Positions 48,724 through 56,041 of a stretch of 64,000 bases of DNA are shown here, piece after piece. Numbering within the stretch: position 1 is the stretch's first letter; each line of letters starts with the position of its first letter. Position numbers and translations under genes: made by a program. The DNA lies in assembly GCA_963774415.1 (NCBI GenBank), contig CAVZEU010000004.1, forward strand, positions 62,001 to 126,000, written 5' to 3'. Under the pieces are notes generated by a model. That model saw only the letters and a program-made list of their open reading frames with translations. It had not been told where the DNA came from and searched no databases. The DNA is from SZUA-36 sp963774415 (GTDB lineage Bacteria; Pseudomonadota; Gammaproteobacteria; Xanthomonadales; SZUA-36).

Positions 48724-50898
48724 TTACGGCTGCTGGCACACGCTCGCATCCCGGCCTTGCCTTCTCGCTTCACCTTCACATTCGGCCAGGGCCTCGCTCA
48801 CGTTGGACGGCTGCCGCTCACCGGACTCGCTTTGGCGCGGCTGCGGTCGCTGGGGCGCGGGTTTGTCGCCGGCAGGCTGGTTCTGACGCTGTTGCTGCTC
48901 GGCAGCCTGTTTGGCCCTGTCGGCCTTGCGCTGCTGTTGTTGCGCGGCCTGTTCATCGTTGTCGGCTTGGCGCTGTTGCTGCCCGGCAGCCTGTTTGGCG
49001 CTGTCGGCCTTGCGCTGCTGTTGTTGCGCGGTCTGTTCATCGTTGTCGGCCTGACGCTGTTGCTGTCCGGCAGCCTGTTTGGCGCTGTCGGCCTTGCGCT
49101 GCTGTTGTTGTGCGGTCTGTTTATCGCTGTCGGCTTTACGCTGTTGCTCTTGTTGGTTTTGGACAGCTTCTCGTTGGCTGCTGTCGTTCGTGGGCTGCCG
49201 CTGCTGCCGGGGCGCCGGTGGCACATCGCCCCTTGCGCGTTGTGGTTCTTGCCCGGTTCCGTCCGACCGATCCGGCGGCCGCGGCTGAGCGGATTTGTCA
49301 ACCCGGCGGGATCCGGCGGCGCGTGCATCCAGCTGGGTTTCTCGTCTGTCGAGCAGGCGTACGTTGCTCACAGGCTTGACGGTACCGCCCTGTACGGATT
49401 CCGCGACCGCGGGCTCCAGCGGACGTCCAGGATTCTTCTGCAACAGTGATTTGCGCTCGGCAAACGGGCGTATCGGCGGCGGTGGCGCATTGCGGGCGAC
49501 GACCTTTCGCTCGAACACGGCACGGGTTGGTTGCACCTTGGCAGGTTGGTCTGAGCCGACCAGGCTGCGTGCCGTGGGTGCAATGGGCGCCACGCGCAAG
49601 ACCTCGCCTGTGGTGCCGGCCCTGGCGTCGAAGTGCAACCGCGCCGACCTCACCGGTTGTGCCCCCACAAAAACGTCTCTCGGCACGGCCGTAACGGCGG
49701 TCGCGGAGGTTCGGTAGGTGTAATTTACCTGGTTGACATTGATCCTGCCGCTGGAATAGTTGTTGTAGACGTTGATGATCGTCGTGTTGTTGACCACCGT
49801 GTTGTGCTGGTTGACCCGATTGAAGTAGTCGCGGCTGGCGTGATAGGACGGCACGTAGACTTCACGCGGACCAAGCGGAAACCAACCGACGGCAGAAGCG
49901 CCGCCGCCCAGAGAAACGGACAGGCTCCAGCCGCTGCCACCGACGAAGGCCACCAGCGCGGGTGCATAGACGGGGCGGACGTTGCGTGGCCCCGGAACCC
50001 ATCCCCAGCGGCCGCCCACGGAGACCCAACGGCCATAATGCGACGGCGCGAAACCCCACGGCGCGCTATCGATCCAGGTCCAGCCCCACGGTTCCTGCCA
50101 GATCCAATGACCATACCGGTAAGGCGCCCAACCGGCTTCGACACGGTTAGGAAACCAAATGTAACCCTGGCCCCTGACCAGGCGCCAGCGGCCATACTCA
50201 TCCAGATCGGTGTAACCCACCAGGTCGTTGTCGATATAACGCAGTGATTCGGAGCGTCGAAAACGCAGGTCGCGCTCGAGACTGTACCGGTCCAGATCGT
50301 CCTCGCGCGGCATACGGAATATTTCGTAATCGCGCAAATCGGTGGCGTAGAAACGCACCGTATCGCCGGCGCGCAGGCTGAAATTCGATGCATCACCATA
50401 GGCCTCGCCGGCACCTTCCCATACCACGATGGTGGTTTCATCGTACTTCGGATCGACGCCGATCCGATAGCGGCCGGGACGGGTGATGGTAAATGCGAGC
50501 AGGGATGTGTCTACCTCGATGACCTGATCTCGATCCAGGCGGGGCACGCTCAGGCTGAGCGCGCCTTCAGTCAGCTGAAGTTGCACAATGCGATCATCCA
50601 GCTCGAGAATCTCAACGCCGGTATTCGGCGCCAGCCGGATGGCGGAACTGCCTGCCTGGAATTCCGCGAGAGCCCCGCGATCGGCCCATAGCCGGTCTCC
50701 GCGAATCAGTGGGCGGTTACGCACAACGCCGATCCATTGGCTTTCGCCGGACGGGGAATAGCTCACCTCACCATGGGTGTCACTCAGGTAGGCCACGCGA
50801 CCCGGCGGATCGGCAAAGACCGAGGCGGCATAAAACGTGGCGCACAGCGAAAACAGCAGTGCGCCTGTTGCGGCTGGCAATCGGGAAAGGTTTAACAT
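48724..50898 (-). CDS. FecR/DUF6600-type secreted protein with Gln-rich repeat tail
   Basis: A 724-residue protein from ATG 50898 (AGAGGATCAC upstream). It has a signal peptide (AATGALLFSLCATFYAASVFA) and a FecR-like beta domain (about residues 25-200; GDRLWADRGALAEFQAGSSAIRLAPNTGVEILEL). A DUF6600-type Trp/Tyr-rich region follows (WAPYRYGHWIWQEPWGWTWIDSAPWGFAPSHYGRW). Residues about 590-700 are low-complexity with a 28-residue repeat alternating RKADSAKQAAGQQQ and RQADNDEQTAQQQQ. It may be periplasmic or surface-exposed; function is unknown. A Crp/Fnr-like dyad at 51041 is in position to control it. Confidence 0.78.
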   Translation of the reverse strand: MLNLSRLPAATGALLFSLCATFYAASVFADPPGRVAYLSDTHGEVSYSPSGESQWIGVVRNRPLIRGDRLWADRGALAEFQAGSSAIRLAPNTGVEILELDDRIVQLQLTEGALSLSVPRLDRDQVIEVDTSLLAFTITRPGRYRIGVDPKYDETTIVVWEGAGEAYGDASNFSLRAGDTVRFYATDLRDYEIFRMPREDDLDRYSLERDLRFRRSESLRYIDNDLVGYTDLDEYGRWRLVRGQGYIWFPNRVEAGWAPYRYGHWIWQEPWGWTWIDSAPWGFAPSHYGRWVSVGGRWGWVPGPRNVRPVYAPALVAFVGGSGWSLSVSLGGGASAVGWFPLGPREVYVPSYHASRDYFNRVNQHNTVVNNTTIINVYNNYSSGRINVNQVNYTYRTSATAVTAVPRDVFVGAQPVRSARLHFDARAGTTGEVLRVAPIAPTARSLVGSDQPAKVQPTRAVFERKVVARNAPPPPIRPFAERKSLLQKNPGRPLEPAVAESVQGGTVKPVSNVRLLDRRETQLDARAAGSRRVDKSAQPRPPDRSDGTGQEPQRARGDVPPAPRQQRQPTNDSSQREAVQNQQEQQRKADSDKQTAQQQQRKADSAKQAAGQQQRQADNDEQTAQQQQRKADSAKQAAGQQQRQADNDEQAAQQQQRKADRAKQAAEQQQRQNQPAGDKPAPQRPQPRQSESGERQPSNVSEALAECEGEARRQGRDASVCQQP
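48895..49145 (-). repeat. 84-bp coding repeats of the Gln/Ala/Lys-rich tail
   Basis: Three partial copies of an 84-bp (28-codon) unit, read on the minus strand as RKADSAKQAAGQQQ plus RQADNDEQTAQQQQ, differ only at a few codons. The low complexity suggests slippage or recombination and a flexible tail. Confidence 0.6.
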
Positions 50899-51040
50899 GA
50901 TGTGATCCTCTTGGTATCTCTGCTCGCGCAAAACACCGCGCCGGCATGCTGGTCCAAACGGTGCTGTTTGCCGGCCCATCGGGTGCCGGTATTGCGACCG
51001 CTGCAATGCTTGGAAAATACCCCGATTGGACCGCGCGCTC

Positions 51041-51056
51041 TGTGCTCCAGCACACA
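51041..51056 (-). promoter_or_regulatory. Crp/Fnr-like dyad upstream of the FecR-like gene
   Basis: In promoter orientation TGTGTGCTGGAGCACA followed by GAG. TATTTT (complement of 51014-51019) begins 29.5 bases from the centre. It is paired back-to-back with the site at 51121 serving the divergent DUF3185 gene. Confidence 0.5.
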
Positions 51057-51120
51057 TAGATGCGAAAGTCGCGATCATCCGCTCTGCAGGCGGGAATGGG
51101 GTCATTCATTGCCTGGATTG

Positions 51121-51136
51121 GGTGCGCTAGCGCACA
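51121..51136 (+). promoter_or_regulatory. Crp/Fnr-like dyad upstream of DUF3185 copy 2
   Basis: GGTGCGCTAGCGCACA followed by GACT matches the consensus at all but the first base. TAATTT (51159-51164) begins 30.5 bases from the centre, and the ATG is at 51207. Confidence 0.6.
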
Positions 51137-51206
51137 GACTCCGGCGCAGGCGACAGAGTAATTTATTCATTGTGAATTACTGGCAACGTACAGCAGGACT
51201 ATCGTG

Positions 51207-51425
51207 ATGAATTCAATGAAAATTGCCGCTATTGCACTGATCGTCGCGGGCGCCCTGGCGCTGGCGTATGGCGGTTTCAGTTATACCAAGGACACCCACG
51301 ATGCCGATCTGGGCCCCATACACATGTCGGTGCATGAAAAGGGGCACGTCAACATCCCGATCTGGGCCGGTGTGGGCGCGATCGTGCTGGGTGGTGTCCT
51401 GCTGGTCGTCGGCGGGAAGCGTTAG
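51207..51425 (+). CDS. DUF3185 family small membrane protein (copy 2)
   Basis: A 72-residue paralogue of the protein at 34821. It shares the second-helix pattern WAGVGAIVLGGVLLVVGGKR and the central YTKDTHDADLGPIHMSVHEK nearly unchanged. ATG 51207 follows CAGGAC; a GTG one codon upstream is possible. This copy, unlike the first, has a near-perfect Crp/Fnr-like dyad and promoter just upstream. Confidence 0.82.
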   Translation: MNSMKIAAIALIVAGALALAYGGFSYTKDTHDADLGPIHMSVHEKGHVNIPIWAGVGAIVLGGVLLVVGGKR

Positions 51426-51543
51426 CCTGGAAAGTGTTAACAGGCCCTGGGTCCAGCCTGACGTTCAGGCGTAGCTGTCCCGAAAGGGTTTAACGCAGCC
51501 GCATGTTGCTGCTGCCCACAGTAATTGAAGGAGTTGAATTCAA

Positions 51544-52029
51544 ATGATTACCAAGTCACTTCGTTTTATCAAGCTGACCACGGCAACGTCGGCCGCATTG
51601 GCGGCGCTCATGCTGAGTTCCTGTGCCACATCGTCGCGCTCATCGCCGCAGCAGGTGGAAATGAGCAATCCGACCGTTACCTACAAGTATCGCAGCGACG
51701 ATGAGTTGATCCAGGCCAACCAGCGCGCCATCGTGTTTTGCCAGGATCGCCAGGCATTGCCGCAACCGCAGAATTTCTCGCGCGACCCGGATGGCGGCAA
51801 CATCGTCGTTTTCGAATGTGTGCCGGCGTCATCGTTGTCATCGTCTGTTCCGGCGCAACAATCCGGATCTGATCTCCGTTATACCTATCGGACCGACCAG
51901 GAATTGCTGGACCTGTCCAGAAACGCGCAGATCTACTGCCTGAATAGCGGGGCCCCGGAGATGGAATCCAATATTGTCAGCAACTCGAACGGCAGCAAGA
52001 CGGTTACATTCCATTGCAGTCGGAAGTAG
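51544..52029 (+). CDS. Lipoprotein with internally duplicated small Cys domain
   Basis: A 161-residue lipoprotein with lipobox LMLSSC. The mature part holds two copies of an about 50-residue unit: VTYKYRSDDELIQANQRAIVFC...IVVFEC and LRYTYRTDQELLDLSRNAQIYC...TVTFHC. Each has two Cys at the same spacing, suggesting one disulphide per unit. No family was recognised. GAAGGAG lies upstream of the ATG. It lies 118 bases after DUF3185 copy 2. Confidence 0.7.
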   Translation: MITKSLRFIKLTTATSAALAALMLSSCATSSRSSPQQVEMSNPTVTYKYRSDDELIQANQRAIVFCQDRQALPQPQNFSRDPDGGNIVVFECVPASSLSSSVPAQQSGSDLRYTYRTDQELLDLSRNAQIYCLNSGAPEMESNIVSNSNGSKTVTFHCSRK

Positions 52030-52108
52030 AGCGACGAAGTACGGCAAAGCAGGGCGACTTGCGCATTACGGCGGTCTTTGCGCGGGAAATTTGTTGCGCG
52101 GGGTCTGT

Positions 52109-52867
52109 CTATTCAGTTGAACTGGTCTGGGCGGGGACCGGGCCAGGCGTGGCATAGGGCAGGAGACGATCGGTTTCTGTTTTGACGACTGCGTAGCACT
52201 CGCAGCAAAGCGCCTCGAGTCGAGGCCGGTCGATCACCTTGATGTGTCCGCGGTGATATTCGATCGCTCCCATCTTTTGCAACTTTCCGGCGGCTTCGGT
52301 GACGCCCTCGCGGCGCACACCCAGCATGTTGGCAATCAGTTCCTGGGTCATGTTCAGCCGGTTGTTCGGCAGGCGATCCAGTGAAAGCAGCAGCCAGCGG
52401 CACAACTGCTGGTCAATCGAATGATGCCGGTTGCAGACCGCTGTTTGCGCCATTTGGGTAATCAGCGCTTGCGTGTAGCGCAGCAGCAGCATGCGCATAT
52501 CGGCTGAGGTGTTGAACTCATTCTTGAGCAGGTGGGAAGGCAGACCAAAAGCAGTGCCCGCACTTTGTACGATCGCCTCGCTCGGGGTGCTCTCACCGCC
52601 CATAAAAACCGCGACACCGATCAGGCCTTCATTACCCACCACCGAGATTTCAGCCGAAGCACCGTTCCTCATCACGTACAGCAGCGAGATAATGGAGTCG
52701 GTAGGAAAATAAACCTGGCGCAAAGTGCCTCCCGACTCATACAAAACCTTGCCGAGCGGCAGGGATATCTGCTTCAAGTAGGGAAACAAGCGATCTTGCG
52801 CATCCGTCGGCAAGGCGGCGAGCAGGTGGTTTTGTAGTGGCGCGGTTTTTTGAAAAGCTTCCTGCAT
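52109..52867 (-). CDS. Crp/Fnr family transcriptional regulator (paralogue B)
   Basis: A 252-residue regulator (MQEAFQKTAPLQNHLLAALP...) nearly colinear with the one at 44727. It shares LPLGKVLYESGG, ADMRMLLLRYTQALITQMAQTAVCNRHHSIDQQLCRWLLLSLDRLP, HTH MTQELIANMLGVRREGVTEAAGKLQKMG, and LCCECYAVVKTETDRLL. ATG 52867 is chosen because the likely promoter (TACATAG-type -10 near 52912-52918) leaves little room for the ATG at 52900. It shares this promoter motif with paralogue A, so the two are probably controlled alike. Confidence 0.87.
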   Translation of the reverse strand: MQEAFQKTAPLQNHLLAALPTDAQDRLFPYLKQISLPLGKVLYESGGTLRQVYFPTDSIISLLYVMRNGASAEISVVGNEGLIGVAVFMGGESTPSEAIVQSAGTAFGLPSHLLKNEFNTSADMRMLLLRYTQALITQMAQTAVCNRHHSIDQQLCRWLLLSLDRLPNNRLNMTQELIANMLGVRREGVTEAAGKLQKMGAIEYHRGHIKVIDRPRLEALCCECYAVVKTETDRLLPYATPGPVPAQTSSTE

Positions 52868-53195
52868 GGTCTCACGTCGATCAGCAGCCTGACAGTGCAT
52901 GCTCCCGACGACTATGTATGGTACCAGACATAGCCTGAATTAACATGTATGGCGCTTGCATTTATACATCCCCAGCGCGCAATCATCAACGTACATCAGG
53001 CCCGGTAAACCCCGTTTTCCCGGACAGGTGCGCCCGGACAGGTCAGGACCGGGATACCGGTGCAACAGCGGGGGTCTGCGTGTGCTAGCGCACAGACCTG
53101 ACCTTGCAAAATGCGGACCCTATGCCAAGGGAGTGCAGGTGACGGCACGGTTATCAATAAGCATTTAATTTTATGGTAGTACTGGAGAATCAAAG
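52868..53195. other. Divergent spacer between Crp/Fnr paralogue B and the BON gene
   Basis: The 328 bases hold no gene. An inverted repeat CTATGT (52912-52917) and ACATAG (52928-52933) overlaps the regulator promoter. A TGTGCGCT-type dyad at 53079-53094 faces the BON gene. A regulator gene next to one of the sites it may bind is a useful arrangement for testing. Confidence 0.45.
53079..53094 (+). promoter_or_regulatory. Crp/Fnr-like dyad upstream of the BON-domain gene
   Basis: CGTGTGCTAGCGCACA followed by GACC. The right half matches perfectly; the left half matches at six of eight positions. The -10 is not obvious (CCCTAT at 53118-53123 is the best candidate). The ATG is at 53196. Confidence 0.5.
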
Positions 53196-53510
53196 ATGAA
53201 GCAGTTCAACAAGTATTTTTTTGCAGTTTTCATTGCCCTGACGCTGGCTTCTGTCGCCGGCTGCGCATCTACATCGACGAAGGCAGGGACCGGCGAGTAC
53301 ATTGACGACACCGTCATTACGACCAAGGTAAAGGCGGCCATATTCAATGAGCCTACGTTGAAGGTTTCCGAGATCAATGTCGAGACATTCAAAGGCGTGG
53401 TGCAACTGAGCGGCTTCGTCAGTTCCCAGTCTGACATCGACCTGGCGGTCAAGGTGGCGCGGGAAGTCGGCGGTGTCAAGTCCGTCAAGAACGACATGCA
53501 CGTCAAGTGA
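53196..53510 (+). CDS. BON-domain lipoprotein
   Basis: A 104-residue lipoprotein with lipobox SVAGC and one BON domain: DDTVITTKVKAAIFNEPTLKVSEINVETFKGVVQLSGFVSSQSDIDLAVKVAREVGGVKSVKNDM. BON domains bind phospholipid surfaces; OsmY-type proteins protect the periplasm in osmotic stress. It is complete, in contrast to the BON remnant at 59437. It converges on the radical SAM gene with 19 bases between stops. Confidence 0.87.
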   Translation: MKQFNKYFFAVFIALTLASVAGCASTSTKAGTGEYIDDTVITTKVKAAIFNEPTLKVSEINVETFKGVVQLSGFVSSQSDIDLAVKVAREVGGVKSVKNDMHVK

Positions 53511-53529
53511 ACGGGATCTCCGCCGAGCG

Positions 53530-55395
53530 TCAATCCAGCATCAGGTGAAATACCGAAGAGTCGATCCGGATAAGTTCGCGCAGGCGTGCGTCGACGTGGA
53601 TAAAAATCCTGTCACCGTAAGGGCGCAGGCGTCGCAGCAGATCGCGCAGGTGGAATATCTCCGCCTCACGTTCCAGTTCGGCGTGTAGCGTAACGACCGA
53701 AGGCGTGCGTTTGAGCAGCTTCTCGAGGTGACGGCTGGTGCGTCTGACAAAACTCCTGTCCAGCCATCCCCTGAACCACACATGCAGGTTCAGCTTGGCT
53801 GCAGGGCTGTCCTTCCACGCCACGATGACCTTGCCGCTTTGCAGGTAAACGGCCAGCTCAGCCTTCAGGGATTCGACCAGACTCGAGGCGGTTTGGCGGG
53901 ATTTGATGGCGACACCGAACCGTCGCTGAACGTAGTCCTGCATGGCCAGCCCGATGATCCAGTCGCTAACGGCCTGCAGTTGTAACCGCGGCGAGGCCAG
54001 CGGCAGGCTGCGCAGAAAATGAAACCATCTGGACGGGCCTCCGGGCAGGATTCCTTTTCTCACCAAGCGGCCAAAAATGGCCAGTCCCTCGATCAGGCCG
54101 TATTGACTCTGACGGGTTGGATTGCGCAGGTGGCGCAGCTTGTTCCGGATCCGATCGGCGATATGCCGGTCGTCGAGCAGGCGCTCGTAGAGTTCCCTGT
54201 AAGACGCGATCATGGCGTTGTATGCCATCTGCTTCGGCGCGATATTGGTGCCGAGCTGGGTGTTTTCGACACTGCCGGCATGCGTAATGAGACGCCCTTC
54301 TTTTTCCAGCCTCTGGTATAGCGGGGTGCGCGGCGGGGCCATCAGCAAGCCGATCATCGCCGCCTGTATGCCGGAATCGACGATGAAGTCATATTGTCGG
54401 TCGAAAGTGTCCAGGGTGTCATTATCGAAGCCGATGATGAATCCGGCCATAACGTCGATCCCTTGCGCATAGACCTTACGCACCGAAGCCAGGATGTCGT
54501 GCTTCAGGTTTTGGGATTTTCTTGTTTCCTTCAGGCTGTCGATGTCCGGAGACTCGATGCCGATAAAAACCCAGGAAAAATTCGCCGCCCGGAACAGATG
54601 CAATAGCGCTTCGTCCTGCGCCGCGTTCAACGATATTTGCGTTCCGAAAACAAAGCGGTAATGGTTACGCTCCTGGTAGTCTTGCAGGTATTTCAACAGC
54701 ATTTTTGCTGCCTTGGGGTTGCCGATGAAATTGTCGTCGACGAAAAAGGCGTTGCGGATGTTTCGCTTCCTTAATTGGTCGAGTTCTAGTCCTATCTGCC
54801 CAGGGTCTTTCCAGCGTGGCTTTCTTCCGAACATGACGATGATGTCGCAAAATTCACAGCGATACGGGCAGCCGCGCGAGAACTGCAGGGTCGCTGCATT
54901 GTATTTTTCCAGCTTGAGCAGGTCGAAGCGGGGCGTGGGGGAATCGGCCATCGCCACGGTGCCCGCTTCCTCATACCTATGGCGCGGCGTGCCGTGTTCG
55001 AAATCATCGCAGAATTGCTTCCAGATATATTCGGCCTCGCCGCATATCACCGTGTCTGCGATGTCGTCATAGAATTCGGGGCACAGCGAGGCATAGCTGC
55101 CGCCGGCCACGACGTGATAGCCCCTGGACCGGTAAAAGCAGAGCAGGTCCTTTTGCCGCGGCGCCTGCACACCCATGCCACACACACCGATGAGGTCGGC
55201 TCGCGGCGCCAGGGGCAGGGACTCGATGTTTTCGTCGACGATTTCGACGGTCCAGTGGGATGGGGACAGCGCGGCCAGCGTGGCCAGACCCAGCGGCGGA
55301 TTGGTGGCGCGCTTGCCGGACAGCATTTTGTCCACGGCCCATTTGAAGTTCCAGAAGCTGTCATCGAATCTCGGGTTTATAAGCAGCAGATGCAT
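53530..55395 (-). CDS. B12-binding-domain radical SAM protein
   Basis: A 621-residue enzyme. The N-terminal cobalamin-binding-type domain (about 1-140) starts LLINPRFDDSFWNFKW and includes GVCGMGVQAPRQK and VVAGGSYASLCPEFYDDIADTVICGEAE. The radical SAM core has the 4Fe-4S motif CPYRCEFCDI, then FVDDNFIGNPKAA and FIGIESPD. A DUF4070-like C-terminal part follows (YNAMIASYRELYERLL), with a further C-terminal extension. Related enzymes methylate or rearrange lipids, hopanoids or antibiotics; the substrate here is not predictable. The start at 55395 gives the expected family N-terminus. Confidence 0.85.
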   Translation of the reverse strand: MHLLLINPRFDDSFWNFKWAVDKMLSGKRATNPPLGLATLAALSPSHWTVEIVDENIESLPLAPRADLIGVCGMGVQAPRQKDLLCFYRSRGYHVVAGGSYASLCPEFYDDIADTVICGEAEYIWKQFCDDFEHGTPRHRYEEAGTVAMADSPTPRFDLLKLEKYNAATLQFSRGCPYRCEFCDIIVMFGRKPRWKDPGQIGLELDQLRKRNIRNAFFVDDNFIGNPKAAKMLLKYLQDYQERNHYRFVFGTQISLNAAQDEALLHLFRAANFSWVFIGIESPDIDSLKETRKSQNLKHDILASVRKVYAQGIDVMAGFIIGFDNDTLDTFDRQYDFIVDSGIQAAMIGLLMAPPRTPLYQRLEKEGRLITHAGSVENTQLGTNIAPKQMAYNAMIASYRELYERLLDDRHIADRIRNKLRHLRNPTRQSQYGLIEGLAIFGRLVRKGILPGGPSRWFHFLRSLPLASPRLQLQAVSDWIIGLAMQDYVQRRFGVAIKSRQTASSLVESLKAELAVYLQSGKVIVAWKDSPAAKLNLHVWFRGWLDRSFVRRTSRHLEKLLKRTPSVVTLHAELEREAEIFHLRDLLRRLRPYGDRIFIHVDARLRELIRIDSSVFHLMLD

Positions 55396-55518
55396 GTTCG
55401 GTCGGCCTCCCTTTATCTCAATGCCGCCAGGGAATTGGATTGCACTTTATCGGCGCGTTCTTCGCCTGGATTGCCAACTTCTATGCAACGCGCCGGCAGC
55501 ACACGAAGCACCCTCCAG

Positions 55519-55654
55519 AAAAAAGCTGGTGCAGTTTGCCTGCACCAGCATCAAATCTTGAATGCACGCCATCAAACGTCTGCCAATGAGGGTGGTCGTC
55601 GGAGACGTTTGTTGGGGAGGGATCTGCGTGAATCCAAGCTCTCAATAGGAGTTA
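55519..55654 (-). ncRNA. Candidate small RNA with C-rich anti-SD stretch and strong terminator
   Basis: No convincing protein frame occupies this segment, yet it has complete transcription-unit signals on the minus strand. A Crp/Fnr-like dyad (55688-55703) and TATGTT -10 (complement of 55661-55666) begin 29.5 bases apart, giving an inferred start near 55654. The transcript would contain CCCTCCCC (complement of 55614-55621), complementary to Shine-Dalgarno sequences. A perfect 9-bp stem CAAACGTCT/AGACGTTTG (arms at 55611-55603 and 55581-55573) follows. The terminator has a 10-bp stem (55549-55540 with 55534-55525) followed by six T. It ends upstream of the radical SAM gene. Untested prediction. 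Confidence 0.5.
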
Positions 55655-55687
55655 CGAATAAACATAACGCTGAAAAATTTCGCCTTC

Positions 55688-55703
55688 AGTGCGCTACCGC
55701 ACG
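55688..55703 (-). promoter_or_regulatory. Crp/Fnr-like dyad upstream of the candidate small RNA
   Basis: In promoter orientation CGTGCGGTAGCGCACT followed by GAAG. The right half matches AGCGCACA at seven of eight positions. The nearest downstream protein start is about 300 bases away, with a terminator in between. Confidence 0.5.
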
Positions 55704-55734
55704 AAACCGGTGTAGCGGTGAAGAAAGCCGGGGA

Positions 55735-55881
55735 TCAGGTCCTTCTTCCCTGGATGAGGCGAACCAGGATCACAATGACCGCCAAAACAAGCAGTATGTG
55801 AATAAATCCGCCCATCGTATACGAGGAAACCAGGCCCAGGGCCCACAGGATCACCAGGATAATTGCAATCGTTCCGAGCAT
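55735..55881 (-). CDS. Lmo0937-family small membrane protein
   Basis: A 48-residue protein, MLGTIAIILVILWALGLVSS followed by YTMGGFIHILLVLAVIVILV and RLIQGRRT. The two helices around SYTMGGFIH are the hallmark of the lmo0937 family. Function is unknown; members recur with stress-induced small genes. ATG 55881 has AGAGAA upstream. It is separated from the candidate small RNA promoter by about 30 bases. Confidence 0.82.
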   Translation of the reverse strand: MLGTIAIILVILWALGLVSSYTMGGFIHILLVLAVIVILVRLIQGRRT

Positions 55882-55955
55882 GTTCTCTTTTCTCCGCGGC
55901 CAGTTTGGGGCAAACCTCTATGTAAGCAGTATGCCCGCAACAGCCCGGTCCGTTC

Positions 55956-55971
55956 AGTACGCTGGCACACA
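55956..55971 (-). promoter_or_regulatory. Crp/Fnr-like dyad upstream of the Lmo0937-family gene
   Basis: In promoter orientation TGTGTGCCAGCGTACT followed by GAAC. CATACT (complement of 55928-55933) begins 30.5 bases from the centre. The start codon is 75 bases from the site edge. Confidence 0.5.
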
Positions 55972-56041
55972 AACCCAAGCGATTCGATGGCGCTGCATGA
56001 CCTGGCGAACTGGCCTCCGGCGGCAACGGGGCCGTGCCGGG

